Shown here one piece after another: positions 1-8,791 of a stretch of DNA of 38,660 nucleotides; the stretch's first letter is position 1; the number at the start of each line of letters is the position of its first letter. Both the position numbers and the translations under genes were made by a program. The notes beneath the pieces are model-generated. The model was given only the letters and a program-made list of their open reading frames with translations. It did not search any database and was not told the DNA's origin. Origin of the DNA: Bacteroidia bacterium (lineage in GTDB: Bacteria > Bacteroidota > Bacteroidia > Bacteroidales > Prolixibacteraceae). The stretch is taken from NCBI GenBank assembly GCA_026391295.1, contig JAPLDS010000051.1, positions 52,141 to 90,800 of the forward strand, read 5' to 3'.

Positions 1-127
1 TTATGTGAAAAGGATTGTTGATGTTCACAATGGTAAAATAAAAGTAGATAGTACCCTGGGGAAAGGTACTCGATTTAGATTATACTTCCCTTTAAAAAAC
101 TCAGACAATGATGGAAAAGAGACCTAG
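1..127 (+). CDS. Sensor histidine kinase, C-terminal fragment (cut by window edge)
   Basis: An open frame entering from the left edge (first full codon at 2) encodes the last 41 residues of a protein and stops at 125-127. It reads ...VDVHNGKIKVDSTLGKGTRF..., which matches the end of a GHKL/HATPase_c domain: the GKGT glycine-rich ATP-lid (G2) box followed by the final beta strands (RFRLYFP). It overlaps the downstream response-regulator start by 20 bases, so the two are probably translationally coupled as a kinase/regulator pair. In Bacteroidota the partner of an RprY-type regulator is the membrane kinase RprX, which is my best guess. The sensing part lies outside the window. Confidence 0.8.
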   Translation, partial: YVKRIVDVHNGKIKVDSTLGKGTRFRLYFPLKNSDNDGKET

Positions 128-797
128 AGTAATCCTCACAGAAGACGATGAAAATCTTGGACTTCTACTTAGAGAATATCTTATCGCAAAAGGATATGAC
201 ACCGACTTATATCCTGACGGGGAGATCGCCTATAAAGAGTTCCAGAATAATCTATATGATATTTGCATCTTCGATGTGATGATGCCAAAAAAAGATGGGT
301 TTACCTTGGCTAAAGAGATCCGGATGATCAATGCGGATATCCCAATTATCTTTCTAACCGCTAAAAGCATGAAAGACGATGTGATCGAAGGTTTTAAAAT
401 TGGCGCGGATGATTATATGACGAAGCCATTTAGCATGGAAGAGTTGCTATTCCGTATCGAAGCCATTCTTAGAAGGGTAAATGGAGAGAGCGAAAATTCA
501 CAGGCTGTTTTCAAATTAGGTCGATTTATCTTTGACGCTAGAAAACAAACCTTGTCTGACGCTAACATCCACACCAAACTAACTACCAAAGAGTCAGATC
601 TTCTAAAACTTCTTTGTGTGAATGCCAATAAAATACTAGAACGAAACTTTGCGCTAAAAACAATCTGGGTCGACGACAACTATTTCAACGCCAGAAGCAT
701 GGATGTATACATCACCAAACTTCGAAAACATCTGAAATCAGAAGAAGGAATTGAAATTATTAATATCCACGGAAAAGGATATAAGTTGATTCTCTAA
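108..797 (+). CDS. rprY: OmpR/PhoB-family response regulator, RprY-like
   Basis: 229 residues. The receiver domain occupies about 7-122, with the acidic pocket E12-D13-D14, phospho-acceptor D56 (IFDVMMPKKDG), switch T84 and K106 (TKPF). A winged-helix DNA-binding domain fills about 133-229 (RSMDVYITKLRKHL recognition region, then the wing IHGKGYKL). Length and layout are those of a typical OmpR/PhoB regulator, and the N-terminal half closely resembles Bacteroides RprY as I remember it. RprY is a two-component regulator with a large regulon in Bacteroides. The start is ATG 108; ATG 111 follows directly and cannot be excluded. The start lies inside the end of the kinase gene, which indicates one transcript. 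A strong hairpin terminator follows 17 bases after the stop. Confidence 0.88.
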   Translation: MMEKRPRVILTEDDENLGLLLREYLIAKGYDTDLYPDGEIAYKEFQNNLYDICIFDVMMPKKDGFTLAKEIRMINADIPIIFLTAKSMKDDVIEGFKIGADDYMTKPFSMEELLFRIEAILRRVNGESENSQAVFKLGRFIFDARKQTLSDANIHTKLTTKESDLLKLLCVNANKILERNFALKTIWVDDNYFNARSMDVYITKLRKHLKSEEGIEIINIHGKGYKLIL

Positions 798-814
798 TCT
801 TATTTAGGTTTCAT

Positions 815-848
815 AAAAAATCCCAGACTTTGCTGCCTGGGATTTTTT
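815..848. terminator. Bidirectional Rho-independent terminator
   Basis: A perfect 12-bp inverted repeat: AAAAAATCCCAG at 815-826 and CTGGGATTTTTT at 837-848, with a 10-nt loop. The stem has a GC-containing core flanked by an A run and a T run, so it reads as a terminator from both sides. It sits exactly between the 3' ends of the convergent response-regulator gene and gdhA and probably serves both. Confidence 0.85.
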
Positions 849-863
849 ATGCCTATTAATCGA

Positions 864-2201
864 CTAAACTAACCCTTGTGCCAGCATGGCATCTGCAACT
901 TTAACAAATCCAGCGACATTCGATCCTTGTACATAATTGATATAATCAGGGGTCCGACCATACTGTAGGCATGTTTGGTGAATCTCTTGCATAATCTGAT
1001 GCAGCTTTTTATCAACTTCCTCTTTAGTCCAATTGTAACGCATGCTGTTTTGCGACATTTCCAATCCAGAGACTGCCACTCCCCCAGCATTTACCGCTTT
1101 ACCAGGAGCAAAAAGTACTTTTTGTGACAAGAAAAAATTAATTGCATCAAGCGTACAGCCCATATTAGAGACCTCCGCAATAAGGAAACAGCCGTTTTTC
1201 ATCAGTTGTGCAGCATCTGTTTCATCCAACTCATTCTGAGTAGCACATGGCATGGCAATATCTACTTTTATCTCCCAAGGTTTGGTATTTAGATAAAAAT
1301 CTACTCCAAAAGTTTCGGCATAAGGGGCAACAACATCGTTATTACTCTCCCGTAACGAAAGCAAGTAATCGACTTTCTCCCCCGTAATACCTGCAGGATC
1401 ATAAACAGTCCCATCTGGGCCCGATATCGTGACCACTTTTCCCCCAAGCTCATTGATCTTGGTAATAACACCCCAAGCCACATTTCCAAACCCAGAAACA
1501 CCAAAGGTAAGTCCATTGATCTGCTTGCCCATCTCGGCTAACATATGCTGCACAAAATAAACTGCCCCAAAACCAGTAGCCTCTGGTCGAATTAATGAAC
1601 CACCCCAACCAAGTCCCTTACCCGTGAGAACGCCTGTAAATTCATTCTTAATTCGTTTGTATTGTCCAAATAGATAGCCAATCTCCCGACCTCCAACACC
1701 TATATCTCCAGCAGGAACATCGGTGTTTGGACCAATATGTCGATAAAGCTCAGTCATAAATGATTGGCAAAATCGCATAATCTCACTGTCGCTTCGCCCC
1801 TTTGTACTGAAGTCGGAACCACCCTTCCCTCCACCCATCGGCAAGGTGGTTAGACTATTCTTAAATGTCTGTTCAAACCCCAAGAATTTTAAGATGCTGA
1901 GTGTAACACTCTGATGAAACCGTAATCCACCTTTGTATGGACCTAACGCACTATTAAATTCTACGCGATAACCCCTGTTGATCTCCACCTCCCCTTTGTC
2001 ATTGGTCCATAAAACGCGAAAAATTATCGTGCGCTCTGGCTCGACCATTCTTTCTAAGATCCGTGCTCGCTTATAACGCACATTCGCATCATACACATCC
2101 CACACGGAGGCTACAACTTCAAATACGGCTTGGTGAAACTCATCTTCTCCTGGAGTACGGGCTTTTACTCCTTCCATAAATTGGACTATATCGGCATTCA
2201 T
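864..2201 (-). CDS. gdhA: NADP-specific glutamate dehydrogenase
   Basis: 445 residues, the normal length of the hexameric bacterial enzyme. It interconverts 2-oxoglutarate plus ammonium and L-glutamate in the cytoplasm and is a main ammonium-assimilation route in Bacteroidota. Visible hallmarks are the substrate-binding region GPYKGGLRFH (about 87-96), catalytic K126 in PMGGGKGG, catalytic D166 in PAGDIGVGGREIGYL, and the Rossmann loop GVSGFGN at 234-240. The start is ATG 2201, matching the usual N-terminus of about 50 residues before the core. The gene is monocistronic here: divergent from leuS with a 394-base gap and ending at the shared bidirectional terminator. A promoter-like element lies just upstream. 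Confidence 0.96.
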   Translation of the reverse strand: MNADIVQFMEGVKARTPGEDEFHQAVFEVVASVWDVYDANVRYKRARILERMVEPERTIIFRVLWTNDKGEVEINRGYRVEFNSALGPYKGGLRFHQSVTLSILKFLGFEQTFKNSLTTLPMGGGKGGSDFSTKGRSDSEIMRFCQSFMTELYRHIGPNTDVPAGDIGVGGREIGYLFGQYKRIKNEFTGVLTGKGLGWGGSLIRPEATGFGAVYFVQHMLAEMGKQINGLTFGVSGFGNVAWGVITKINELGGKVVTISGPDGTVYDPAGITGEKVDYLLSLRESNNDVVAPYAETFGVDFYLNTKPWEIKVDIAMPCATQNELDETDAAQLMKNGCFLIAEVSNMGCTLDAINFFLSQKVLFAPGKAVNAGGVAVSGLEMSQNSMRYNWTKEEVDKKLHQIMQEIHQTCLQYGRTPDYINYVQGSNVAGFVKVADAMLAQGLV

Positions 2202-2221
2202 ACTTGATTATTTTAAATGAT

Positions 2222-2250
2222 CAAACTACGAAAAACACCACTGAGAACAA
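2222..2250 (-). promoter_or_regulatory. gdhA: Candidate gdhA promoter (Bacteroidota type)
   Basis: On the minus strand there is a TTG (2248-2250), then 19 bases, then TAGTTTG (2222-2228). The spacing fits the Bacteroidota sigma-ABfr layout (-33 TTG, -7 TAnnTTTG), but the -7 box is one base shorter than consensus. Transcription would start near 2215, giving a leader of about 14 nt before ATG 2201. This is a motif match only. Confidence 0.35.
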
Positions 2251-2380
2251 CTAAATGATTACCAAATTTACAGAAATCTAAACCAAAAAGGAAGAGGTTT
2301 CAAGTAAATAATAAAAATATTATGTTACTGAAAAACAGTCGTTTAATATCCGCCCGTTAATATTTCAATCTGAAATTCAT

Positions 2381-2406
2381 AAAAACATGATAAAAGTCAT
2401 GTTTTT
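2381..2406. repeat. Perfect 10-bp inverted repeat (operator or attenuator-like)
   Basis: AAAAACATGA (2381-2390), a 6-nt loop TAAAAG, then TCATGTTTTT (2397-2406). The arms are exact reverse complements. The element is AT-rich, with an A run before and a T run after, so it could be a weak bidirectional hairpin. It lies about 180 bases from gdhA and 190 from leuS. Function is unknown; a regulator-binding palindrome or a weak terminator/attenuator are both possible. Confidence 0.45.
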
Positions 2407-2595
2407 AAACGACCAAAACGTTCATTTGGCATAAGTTTCAGAAGGCTATACGTTAAGCGCAAGGGCTAAAAAGGGTAGAAATTAGTGCTAATCTCTATTT
2501 TTTAATAGAATTCTGCAAATAGACTGATTAGGAGAGCGAATAAAGCGTTAATTTCGCCTTCTTATAATGCAATTGAACGAATAAGTAAAATAGGG

Positions 2596-5256
2596 ATGGA
2601 ATACAATTTTAAAGAAATTGAGCAGAAGTGGCAGAAGCACTGGGCCGACAACCATACATTTAGAACGGAAATCGATCTAACTAAGCCAAAATTTTATTGT
2701 CTTGACATGTTTCCTTACCCTTCGGGAGCAGGATTGCATGTTGGCCATCCTGAAGGTTATACTGCAACAGACATTATTTGTCGTTATAAGCGTGCAAATG
2801 GATTTAATGTTTTGCACCCGATGGGTTGGGATGCGTTTGGACTTCCTGCTGAGCAATATGCAATACAGACTGGAACACATCCAGCCATCACGACACAAAA
2901 AAACTGTGATACTTTTCGTGGACAGATTCAATCATTAGGATTAAGTTACGATTGGGAGCGAGAAATTAATACCACAGATCCAAAATATTTTAAATGGACC
3001 CAGTGGATCTTTACCCGGTTATTTAATACCTGGTTCGACACCGCTCAAAATAAAGGGAGAAATATAGCGGAGCTTCCAATCCCAGAAGAGATCAAAAAAA
3101 GTGGAGTTGAAGCCACACAAAAATACATCGGCAGCAAACGATTAGCCTATTATGATAATGCGCAGGTATGGTATTGCCGTAATTGCAAAACAGTTTGCGC
3201 CAATGAGGAGGTCTTAAACGATGGATCGCATGAAAAATGCGGAACAAAAGAAGTTGAAAGACGATTTCTGAAACAATGGATGTTGCGTATTCCCCATTAT
3301 GCTGAACGGTTATTGGAAGGACTTGACGAACTAGACTGGCCAGAGGGTGTTAAAGATATGCAGCGCAACTGGATCGGTCGATCGACAGGAGCGGAGGTTG
3401 ATTTTAGCATCGATGGTTTAGATGAAAAATTAAGAGTCTATACAACCCGTCCTGATACGCTTTTCGGAGCAACCTATATGGTCATCGCACCAGAACATGA
3501 CTTAGTTCAAACCATCACCACGGATGATCAACGTCAAGCGGTAAACAGCTACGTTCTCAATTCCGCCTTAAAAAGTGATCTTGACAGGACCGATCTTGCC
3601 AAAGGGAAAAGTGGAGTCTTCACTGGACGTTACGCTATAAATCCAATTAACGGAACAAAGATTCAAATCTGGGTTGCCGATTATGTGCTGATGGGCTATG
3701 GCACAGGGGCAATCATGGCAGTACCGGCTCATGACACTCGTGACTTTGAATTTGCTCAAACTTTTAATATTCCAATTATTTGCATTCTTGATCCTAAAAA
3801 TGCAGCTTCTGAACTCCGCGAAAAAGTATTAAATGGAACTGCATGTTGGACTGAGGATGGAACTTATATCAATTCTACCAATGCGTCTATTGGTCTTGAC
3901 ATCAATGGACTAACGAAAGAAGTAGGAATAGCAAAAATAACCGAATGGCTCGATCAGAATGGCCTTGGCAAATCGACTATCAACTATAAACTTCGCGATT
4001 GGTTATTCAGTCGTCAGCGCTATTGGGGCGAACCATTCCCTGTAATTCACTGGGAAGATGGGGAAGTTAGTGTTTTAGAAGATTCAGAATTGCCACTTGC
4101 CTTGCCTGACGTTGAGAAATACATGCCCGGAGAGACTGGAGAATCGCCACTTTCAAATGCGGGTGATTGGCTAATCGTAACAGATAAAAATGGTCGAAAA
4201 GGACGCAGAGAAACCAATACCATGCCACAATGGGCTGGTTCATGTTGGTATTATCTCCGCTTTACGGATCCACTAAATAACGATGCTCCATTCAGTGCAG
4301 TGGCCGAAAATTATTGGATGCCTGTCGATCTATATGTCGGTGGCGCCGAGCATGCGGTATTGCATCTACTTTATAGCCGATTCTGGCACAAAGTTCTCTA
4401 TGATCTAGGAATTGTTTCTACAGCTGAACCTTTCCAAAAATTATTCAATCAAGGGATGATTTTGGCTTTTGCTTACGAAACAGAGTCAGGATCTAAAGTT
4501 CCATCGGATCAAGTGGAAGAGCGTGAAGCTAAATTTTTCAGTACTGTAACGGGAGAAGAGCTTCGTCAGATCGTTGCCAAAATGTCGAAATCATTGAAAA
4601 ATGTCGTTAATCCCGATGATGTGATCAAGGTCTATGGAGCAGACTCCTTGCGTCTATTCGAGATGTTTATCGGGCCATTGGATGCCACAAAACCTTGGAC
4701 CGAAAATGGAGTGAAGGGGGTATACAATTTCTTGCGCCGGGTGGTGACATTCTTTGGCGAGCTTGACAACATTACCATTGACGACGAAAGCAAAGAGACT
4801 CTAAAGATTCTGCACCAAACGATCCGCAAGGTCAGCGACGATATAACGGAGATGAAATTCAACACCGCTATTTCACAGATGATGGTCTTTACGAATCATT
4901 GTTACAAGGCTGGAAAAGTCAATCGCGAAACGGCCCTAACCTTCATCCAAGTGCTTGCTCCTTTTGCCCCTCATGTGGCAGAAGAGCTATGGCAACTTTA
5001 TGGGAATAACATGGTCTTAAGTTTCCATCCTTGGCCAACTTTTAAAGAGGAATACTTAACAGAAGAGACGTTTGACTATCCAGTTTCATTTAATGGAAAA
5101 GTTCGATTTAAAATTGCTGCAGCAGTGGATATGCCAGTGCATGAACTAGAGCAAGCTGTGATAAACCACGAACATACTAGTAAATGGATCGAAGGAAAAA
5201 CAATAGCTAAAATTATTATTGTCCCCAATAAGATTGTTAACGTTGTTCTCAAATAA
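2596..5256 (+). CDS. leuS: Leucyl-tRNA synthetase
   Basis: 886 residues, within the usual bacterial LeuRS range. It charges tRNA-Leu with leucine in the cytoplasm. Class I signatures are present: HVGH at 48-51 (HIGH box) in the [12 protein letters not shown] context, and KMSKS at 662-666. The CP1 editing domain is recognisable by [12 protein letters not shown] (about 284-295) and the [12 protein letters not shown] segment with the conserved editing aspartate D383. A leucine-specific insertion with [14 protein letters not shown] precedes KMSKS, as in bacterial LeuRS. The start is ATG 2596; [13 protein letters not shown] is the standard N-terminus. It is first in a run with the two following plus-strand genes (gaps of 44 and 36 bases). 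Confidence 0.98.
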   Translation: MEYNFKEIEQKWQKHWADNHTFRTEIDLTKPKFYCLDMFPYPSGAGLHVGHPEGYTATDIICRYKRANGFNVLHPMGWDAFGLPAEQYAIQTGTHPAITTQKNCDTFRGQIQSLGLSYDWEREINTTDPKYFKWTQWIFTRLFNTWFDTAQNKGRNIAELPIPEEIKKSGVEATQKYIGSKRLAYYDNAQVWYCRNCKTVCANEEVLNDGSHEKCGTKEVERRFLKQWMLRIPHYAERLLEGLDELDWPEGVKDMQRNWIGRSTGAEVDFSIDGLDEKLRVYTTRPDTLFGATYMVIAPEHDLVQTITTDDQRQAVNSYVLNSALKSDLDRTDLAKGKSGVFTGRYAINPINGTKIQIWVADYVLMGYGTGAIMAVPAHDTRDFEFAQTFNIPIICILDPKNAASELREKVLNGTACWTEDGTYINSTNASIGLDINGLTKEVGIAKITEWLDQNGLGKSTINYKLRDWLFSRQRYWGEPFPVIHWEDGEVSVLEDSELPLALPDVEKYMPGETGESPLSNAGDWLIVTDKNGRKGRRETNTMPQWAGSCWYYLRFTDPLNNDAPFSAVAENYWMPVDLYVGGAEHAVLHLLYSRFWHKVLYDLGIVSTAEPFQKLFNQGMILAFAYETESGSKVPSDQVEEREAKFFSTVTGEELRQIVAKMSKSLKNVVNPDDVIKVYGADSLRLFEMFIGPLDATKPWTENGVKGVYNFLRRVVTFFGELDNITIDDESKETLKILHQTIRKVSDDITEMKFNTAISQMMVFTNHCYKAGKVNRETALTFIQVLAPFAPHVAEELWQLYGNNMVLSFHPWPTFKEEYLTEETFDYPVSFNGKVRFKIAAAVDMPVHELEQAVINHEHTSKWIEGKTIAKIIIVPNKIVNVVLK

Positions 5257-5300
5257 ACCAGTCTTAAACATAAATTAAAAGTTCTTTATAAATAGACTGG

Positions 5301-6074
5301 ATGGTTGAAATATGTGCAGTAGCGTCAGGTAGTAATGGAAATTGCTACTACATTGGGAACCACGAAAATGCTATTTTGGTAGATGCCGGTGTAAATTGCA
5401 AGCAGATTCTTTCAAAAATGAAGTTAAGTGGATTAAGTCCATCGAAACTTCGCGGCATCTTTATTACGCACGAGCACAACGATCATGTTTGCGGCGTTCG
5501 AGTGCTAGCAAAGAAACTCGACATCCCTGTTTTCATGACCAAAGGAACCTATCAAGGACTCTATCTGACCAATCGACCAGATGCGGTTCGACTTATTGAG
5601 TCTGACCAATCAATCGATCTATGCTCGTTTATCATTCATCCCGTATTAAAAAATCACGACGGCAAAGAGCCCACCTCCTTTCGTGTTGAACATAAAGGGA
5701 TCAATATTGGCGTATTTACAGATATCGGATCACCTTGTGACAATGTAACCGCCCATCTTAAAGTTTGCGATGCATTATTTTTAGAATCTAATTATGACGA
5801 GAAAATGTTGTGGGATGGATCATATCCACCGCATTTAAAAGAGCGAGTAGCTTCTGATGTTGGTCATCTTTCCAATCTGCAAGCTGCTGAACTATTAGAA
5901 GAGCATGCGGCAGAGCACCTAAAGGTTGTCTTGTTAAGTCACCTATCGGGGGAAAACAATACACCAGAGATTGCTTACCAAGCGGTGAAGCATTTGGAGG
6001 ACCGTTTTCAAATTATTGTAACTTCACGGAAACAACCGTCAGAAGTTATTACAGTTGTCAAAAGAGTAAATTGA
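5301..6074 (+). CDS. Metallo-beta-lactamase-fold hydrolase, YycJ/WalJ type
   Basis: 257 residues, a single metallo-beta-lactamase domain. The metal-binding motif THEHNDH is at 56-62, preceded by the LVDAG strand (D28) and an N-terminal CAVASGSNGNCYYI segment typical of the YycJ/WalJ group. Family members are cytoplasmic dinuclear-metal phosphodiesterases; WalJ-like proteins have been linked to DNA exonuclease activity and cell-wall stress, but the role in Bacteroidota is not settled. A C-terminal histidine-containing segment (HLSGENN) would complete the site. The gene lies 44 bases after leuS, so it may be co-transcribed. No signal peptide was seen. Confidence 0.85.
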   Translation: MVEICAVASGSNGNCYYIGNHENAILVDAGVNCKQILSKMKLSGLSPSKLRGIFITHEHNDHVCGVRVLAKKLDIPVFMTKGTYQGLYLTNRPDAVRLIESDQSIDLCSFIIHPVLKNHDGKEPTSFRVEHKGINIGVFTDIGSPCDNVTAHLKVCDALFLESNYDEKMLWDGSYPPHLKERVASDVGHLSNLQAAELLEEHAAEHLKVVLLSHLSGENNTPEIAYQAVKHLEDRFQIIVTSRKQPSEVITVVKRVN

Positions 6075-6110
6075 ACAAATTTTAATGTTAACGCTTAATA
6101 TAGTAGGTGT

Positions 6111-6719
6111 ATGAAAATCATATTAATCATTTTCGGAATCATAACCATAGCCTTTATAACCTTTCAATCTTTTACTACGATGGCGACCCAAAAGACAGAA
6201 GCCCGAATTTTCAATGTTCTTCATGCAGAACCCGAATTTGAAATTCGCTTTTATCCATCAGCTACTTTAGCAACGGTTTATCTAAAGGCTAAAAGCTATC
6301 GAGAGGTGTCGAGCCCTGGATTTAGACAGCTCGCTGGTTATATTTTTGGGGGCAATGAATCGGAGACTAAGATCGCTATGACCACGCCGGTTCAAATGAA
6401 CATCAATGATTCGGTTTCGGAAATGAGTTTTGTGATGCCCGCCGAGTATTCGCTCGACAAATTACCAAAGCCAAAGGATGCCAAAGTTATCCTTCATCAA
6501 TCAGCTGACGAAACTGTTGCAGCATTGCAATTTGGAGGATTTGCCTCGGATGAGGAGATTCTTCGTCACTCCGATAAATTAAAAACGCTTTTAGATTCAA
6601 AAGGGATAAAATACCATGGAAACTTTAGATTCCTAGCATACAATCCCCCCTTTCAACTTGTTGGAAGGAAGAATGAGATCATTGTAACCGTTGAATGGCC
6701 ACAAGAAAACGCAAAATAG
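6111..6719 (+). CDS. SOUL family heme-binding protein, membrane-anchored
   Basis: 202 residues. A hydrophobic N-terminal segment (about 1-24, MKIILIIFGIITIAFITF) is a signal anchor or signal peptide; the rest is a SOUL/HBP domain. Family features are the region around FRQLAGYIFGGN, KIAMTTPVQM, SFVMPAEYSLDKLP, the short AALQFGGFAS strand and a C-terminal FLAYNPP motif. SOUL proteins bind heme or other hydrophobic ligands and are common in bacteria with unclear physiology. The domain would face the periplasm. The gene is convergent with the peptidase gene that follows, with only 21 bases between stop codons and no clear terminator. Confidence 0.85.
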   Translation: MKIILIIFGIITIAFITFQSFTTMATQKTEARIFNVLHAEPEFEIRFYPSATLATVYLKAKSYREVSSPGFRQLAGYIFGGNESETKIAMTTPVQMNINDSVSEMSFVMPAEYSLDKLPKPKDAKVILHQSADETVAALQFGGFASDEEILRHSDKLKTLLDSKGIKYHGNFRFLAYNPPFQLVGRKNEIIVTVEWPQENAK

Positions 6720-6740
6720 GCAGAGTAAAAATCCGAAATG

Positions 6741-7613
6741 CTACGCCTTAAAAGCACCCGTATCGACCCATTCATTTTTTAATAAACTCCACCAGTCGAT
6801 GGCCAATCTTTTGGTCACATACTGATATGGAAGCCAGCCATATCCCTCAATACCCCACTTAGCGCCCCAAGAGTTTCGAATCAAGAATGCCCCCGTTGTT
6901 TCTGCACTTCCGATGTTTGAGTTTTTTATTTTCAGTGTGTCGTCATACCCAACTACCATCACAGCATGACCGCCAATGATTTTTTCATCGGAGGTAGGAA
7001 ATGGAATTTTACCCGATACCATCCCTTGTAAGTATGAACTATAAATGGTGAATCCACAAATTGCTGGAAGACCTGCTGAAATATTGATCTTTATCTGGTT
7101 TAACAGTTTAATTGGAGTGATTCCAGGAGGATCTAAACGATAGTAATCTATCGACTGAAAATTCTGGGCGTATGCATAACAAAATGCGGTCGGCTCTTTA
7201 TCGAAGTCGGCAATATTGTAAGGCCAATATTCCTCAGGTACCAATCCGAACAGCACTAAAGCTCCCATCATGCTCCGAGTAAAAGCTCCAGAATCACCAG
7301 TCCAATGCAACAAGTTACGGGTAACTTTATAAAGGAATAATCGCGAACCAACAACATGCTTTCCAAAAGCCCGAATCTCAAAATATTCAACCATGCCAAC
7401 GCCTGCATGAGCCGTGCACGACCCTAATTCGCCCTGGTCCTCAATCGGCGAACACCATGGCCTTAAGTCCACAGATTCAGGCAGACTGGTTACTTTAATG
7501 ACCCCAATATGCCTTAGCATCCCTTTAATATCGTCGTGTTCTACCGTGTAATCTCTAAAATCTGGATAATCGGGCAGCCAGCCCAAGCTATTCCGATAGA
7601 TAGGTTCATTCAT
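6741..7613 (-). CDS. C1 (papain-like) cysteine peptidase, no signal peptide
   Basis: 290 residues. The papain-type catalytic set is complete: oxyanion Q60 and C66 in EDQGELGSCTAHA, H216 in GGHAVMVVGYDD and N247 in IRNSWGAKWG. The N-terminus (NSLGWLPDYPDFRDYT) matches a bacterial C1 subgroup and replaces the long propeptide of eukaryotic enzymes. No signal peptide or membrane segment is visible, so the enzyme is probably cytoplasmic or exported by an unusual route. The start ATG 7613 is the only sensible one. The gene is alone on its strand and convergent with the SOUL gene. Its substrate cannot be told from sequence. Confidence 0.9.
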   Translation of the reverse strand: MNEPIYRNSLGWLPDYPDFRDYTVEHDDIKGMLRHIGVIKVTSLPESVDLRPWCSPIEDQGELGSCTAHAGVGMVEYFEIRAFGKHVVGSRLFLYKVTRNLLHWTGDSGAFTRSMMGALVLFGLVPEEYWPYNIADFDKEPTAFCYAYAQNFQSIDYYRLDPPGITPIKLLNQIKINISAGLPAICGFTIYSSYLQGMVSGKIPFPTSDEKIIGGHAVMVVGYDDTLKIKNSNIGSAETTGAFLIRNSWGAKWGIEGYGWLPYQYVTKRLAIDWWSLLKNEWVDTGAFKA

Positions 7614-7782
7614 GTTAACTAGTTTTAAATTAATGTGGCTTGACGATCTAAAATTGACAATCGCTAGTTATACGTTTGAATGCTCTATTTCGTTTCAAAA
7701 ACTAGCCAATTACCACAGAGCAATGACTGAAAATTTATTTTTTATGTCATATTTGAGATTTTTAAAATCCAATAAATCAATC

Positions 7783-7790
7783 TATATTTG
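7783..7790 (+). promoter_or_regulatory. Candidate -7 promoter box upstream of the 7824 gene
   Basis: TATATTTG, an exact match to the Bacteroidota -7 consensus TAnnTTTG, ending 33 bases before ATG 7824. No convincing -33 TTG is found at the expected distance; a T-rich stretch lies there instead. A second exact box, TACGTTTG at 7671-7678, lies further upstream. Confidence 0.4.
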
Positions 7791-7823
7791 AAAAAAAAAT
7801 CTGCAAATTAAAATCGAAATTCT

Positions 7824-8651
7824 ATGAAAACCACCTTAGTCACGCTTCTGCTTACCTGCCTAATGATTCAAACTAGCTTAGCTCAGCTCGTGGAAAATTC
7901 TGGTCTAATCGTTCCGAAAAGGTCGGCAGAGCCATTTCTATTTTCGACTACCACGCTAACACCTGAAGATTTAAAGTGGAGCCTTGATTATTCGTCTAGC
8001 TATGGGGAGAAAGTAACCGGTCCATTTGGACAAGAGGGAGTTGGTCAGCAAGTTGGTGTTAAAGGATATCTAGGGAAGCAGTTTACCGTTTATGCTCATG
8101 CCGCAGTTGGCAATACGTTTTCATCTAACGTCTCAAACGCTCAGCAAGTTGAAGTGATTCGTGATTTTATTGGTGGCAAGAAAATAGGTGGATTACGAGT
8201 AGGATTAGGACTAGGCATGCGAAGAGATTACAGCAGCACAAACTCCATCCTAAGTCGGGCAACGATCGCCTATGACGCAACAAGATGGAAAACTGGCGGG
8301 AATATCCTATTCGAAAAGGCAATCGCAGCCAATCGTGACAAGATCGATATTATCTCAAGCATTGGATTTCATTACCGTCTGAAAGGCAAATTCTATGGCG
8401 GATTGGAGGCTGTTGGAGAAGACCTCGAAGGGCTTTGGGATGCAGAAGAAGCAGAAGGTGGCGCAAAAATACTTATTGGACCATCGTTGAATATGACAAC
8501 AAAAAATAATCGATTATCATTCGCCCTATCTGGCGGACCTGTATTTTATGCCACGAGTAATCCAATTACGAACAACCAAGCTCTTCGGGAACTTCCTAAT
8601 CAATCGGGATTAAGTTTAAGAGCCAGAGTGATCTTTAACCTATCTAATTAA
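7824..8651 (+). CDS. Putative outer-membrane beta-barrel protein
   Basis: 275 residues; I do not recognise a named family. A clear Sec signal peptide covers about 1-20 (ending SLAQ). The mature part alternates hydrophobic and polar residues in short strands rich in Gly and aromatics (for example GVKGYLGKQFTVYAHAAVGN, LRVGLGLGMRRDY, FHYRLKGKFYGGLEAVG) and ends in LSLRARVIFNLSN, where the strand RARVIFNL resembles the last strand of an outer-membrane barrel. About 10-12 strands would fit the length. It stands alone between the peptidase and the permease, with its own promoter-like box. Its role is unknown; a link to the sugar locus is possible but unsupported. Confidence 0.65.
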   Translation: MKTTLVTLLLTCLMIQTSLAQLVENSGLIVPKRSAEPFLFSTTTLTPEDLKWSLDYSSSYGEKVTGPFGQEGVGQQVGVKGYLGKQFTVYAHAAVGNTFSSNVSNAQQVEVIRDFIGGKKIGGLRVGLGLGMRRDYSSTNSILSRATIAYDATRWKTGGNILFEKAIAANRDKIDIISSIGFHYRLKGKFYGGLEAVGEDLEGLWDAEEAEGGAKILIGPSLNMTTKNNRLSFALSGGPVFYATSNPITNNQALRELPNQSGLSLRARVIFNLSN

Positions 8652-8750
8652 TTACTTAAACAAGGATTTATAATCTATTTAATCGACCAAATAGTTAATA
8701 TACCATGTGCATTATCTAATATTAAGGAAGTATTTAAGGTGTTGGAAATG

Positions 8751-8758
8751 TACTTTTG
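8751..8758 (+). promoter_or_regulatory. Candidate -7 promoter box for the sugar-pathway cluster
   Basis: TACTTTTG, an exact TAnnTTTG match ending 33 bases before the permease ATG 8792, the same distance as the box upstream of the 7824 gene. No clear -33 element is present. If real, it would start the transcript of the cluster at 8792-18662. Confidence 0.4.
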
Positions 8759-8791
8759 AATCATAATCACCTTGTCAAAACTTGAATCTAG

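Larger units (their letters stand above)
2202..2595. other. 394-bp divergent intergenic region, gdhA/leuS
   Basis: No open frame with coding character and no tRNA-like structure was seen. The region holds the candidate gdhA promoter (2222-2250), a perfect 10-bp inverted repeat (2381-2406), smaller inverted repeats ATTAG-TG-CTAAT (2481-2492) and TCTATT-4-AATAGA (2494-2509), and a weak -7-like box TAATTTCG (2549-2556) about 40 bases before leuS. It is long for a simple divergent spacer in this window. Confidence 0.6.

Noticed and set aside
2202-2595. tRNA or small RNA gene in the gdhA/leuS gap
   Set aside because: No cloverleaf, CCA end or T-loop consensus could be found; only short inverted repeats are present.
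7671-7678. TACGTTTG as the main promoter of the 7824 gene
   Set aside because: It fits the -7 consensus but is 145 bases upstream with no -33 element; the closer TATATTTG box is favoured.
7816-7830. 15-base identity CGAAATTCTATGAAA shared with 23465-23479 at another start codon
   Set aside because: A 15-mer match somewhere in a window this size is expected about as often as not, and it may just reflect AT-rich leaders; not evidence for duplication.
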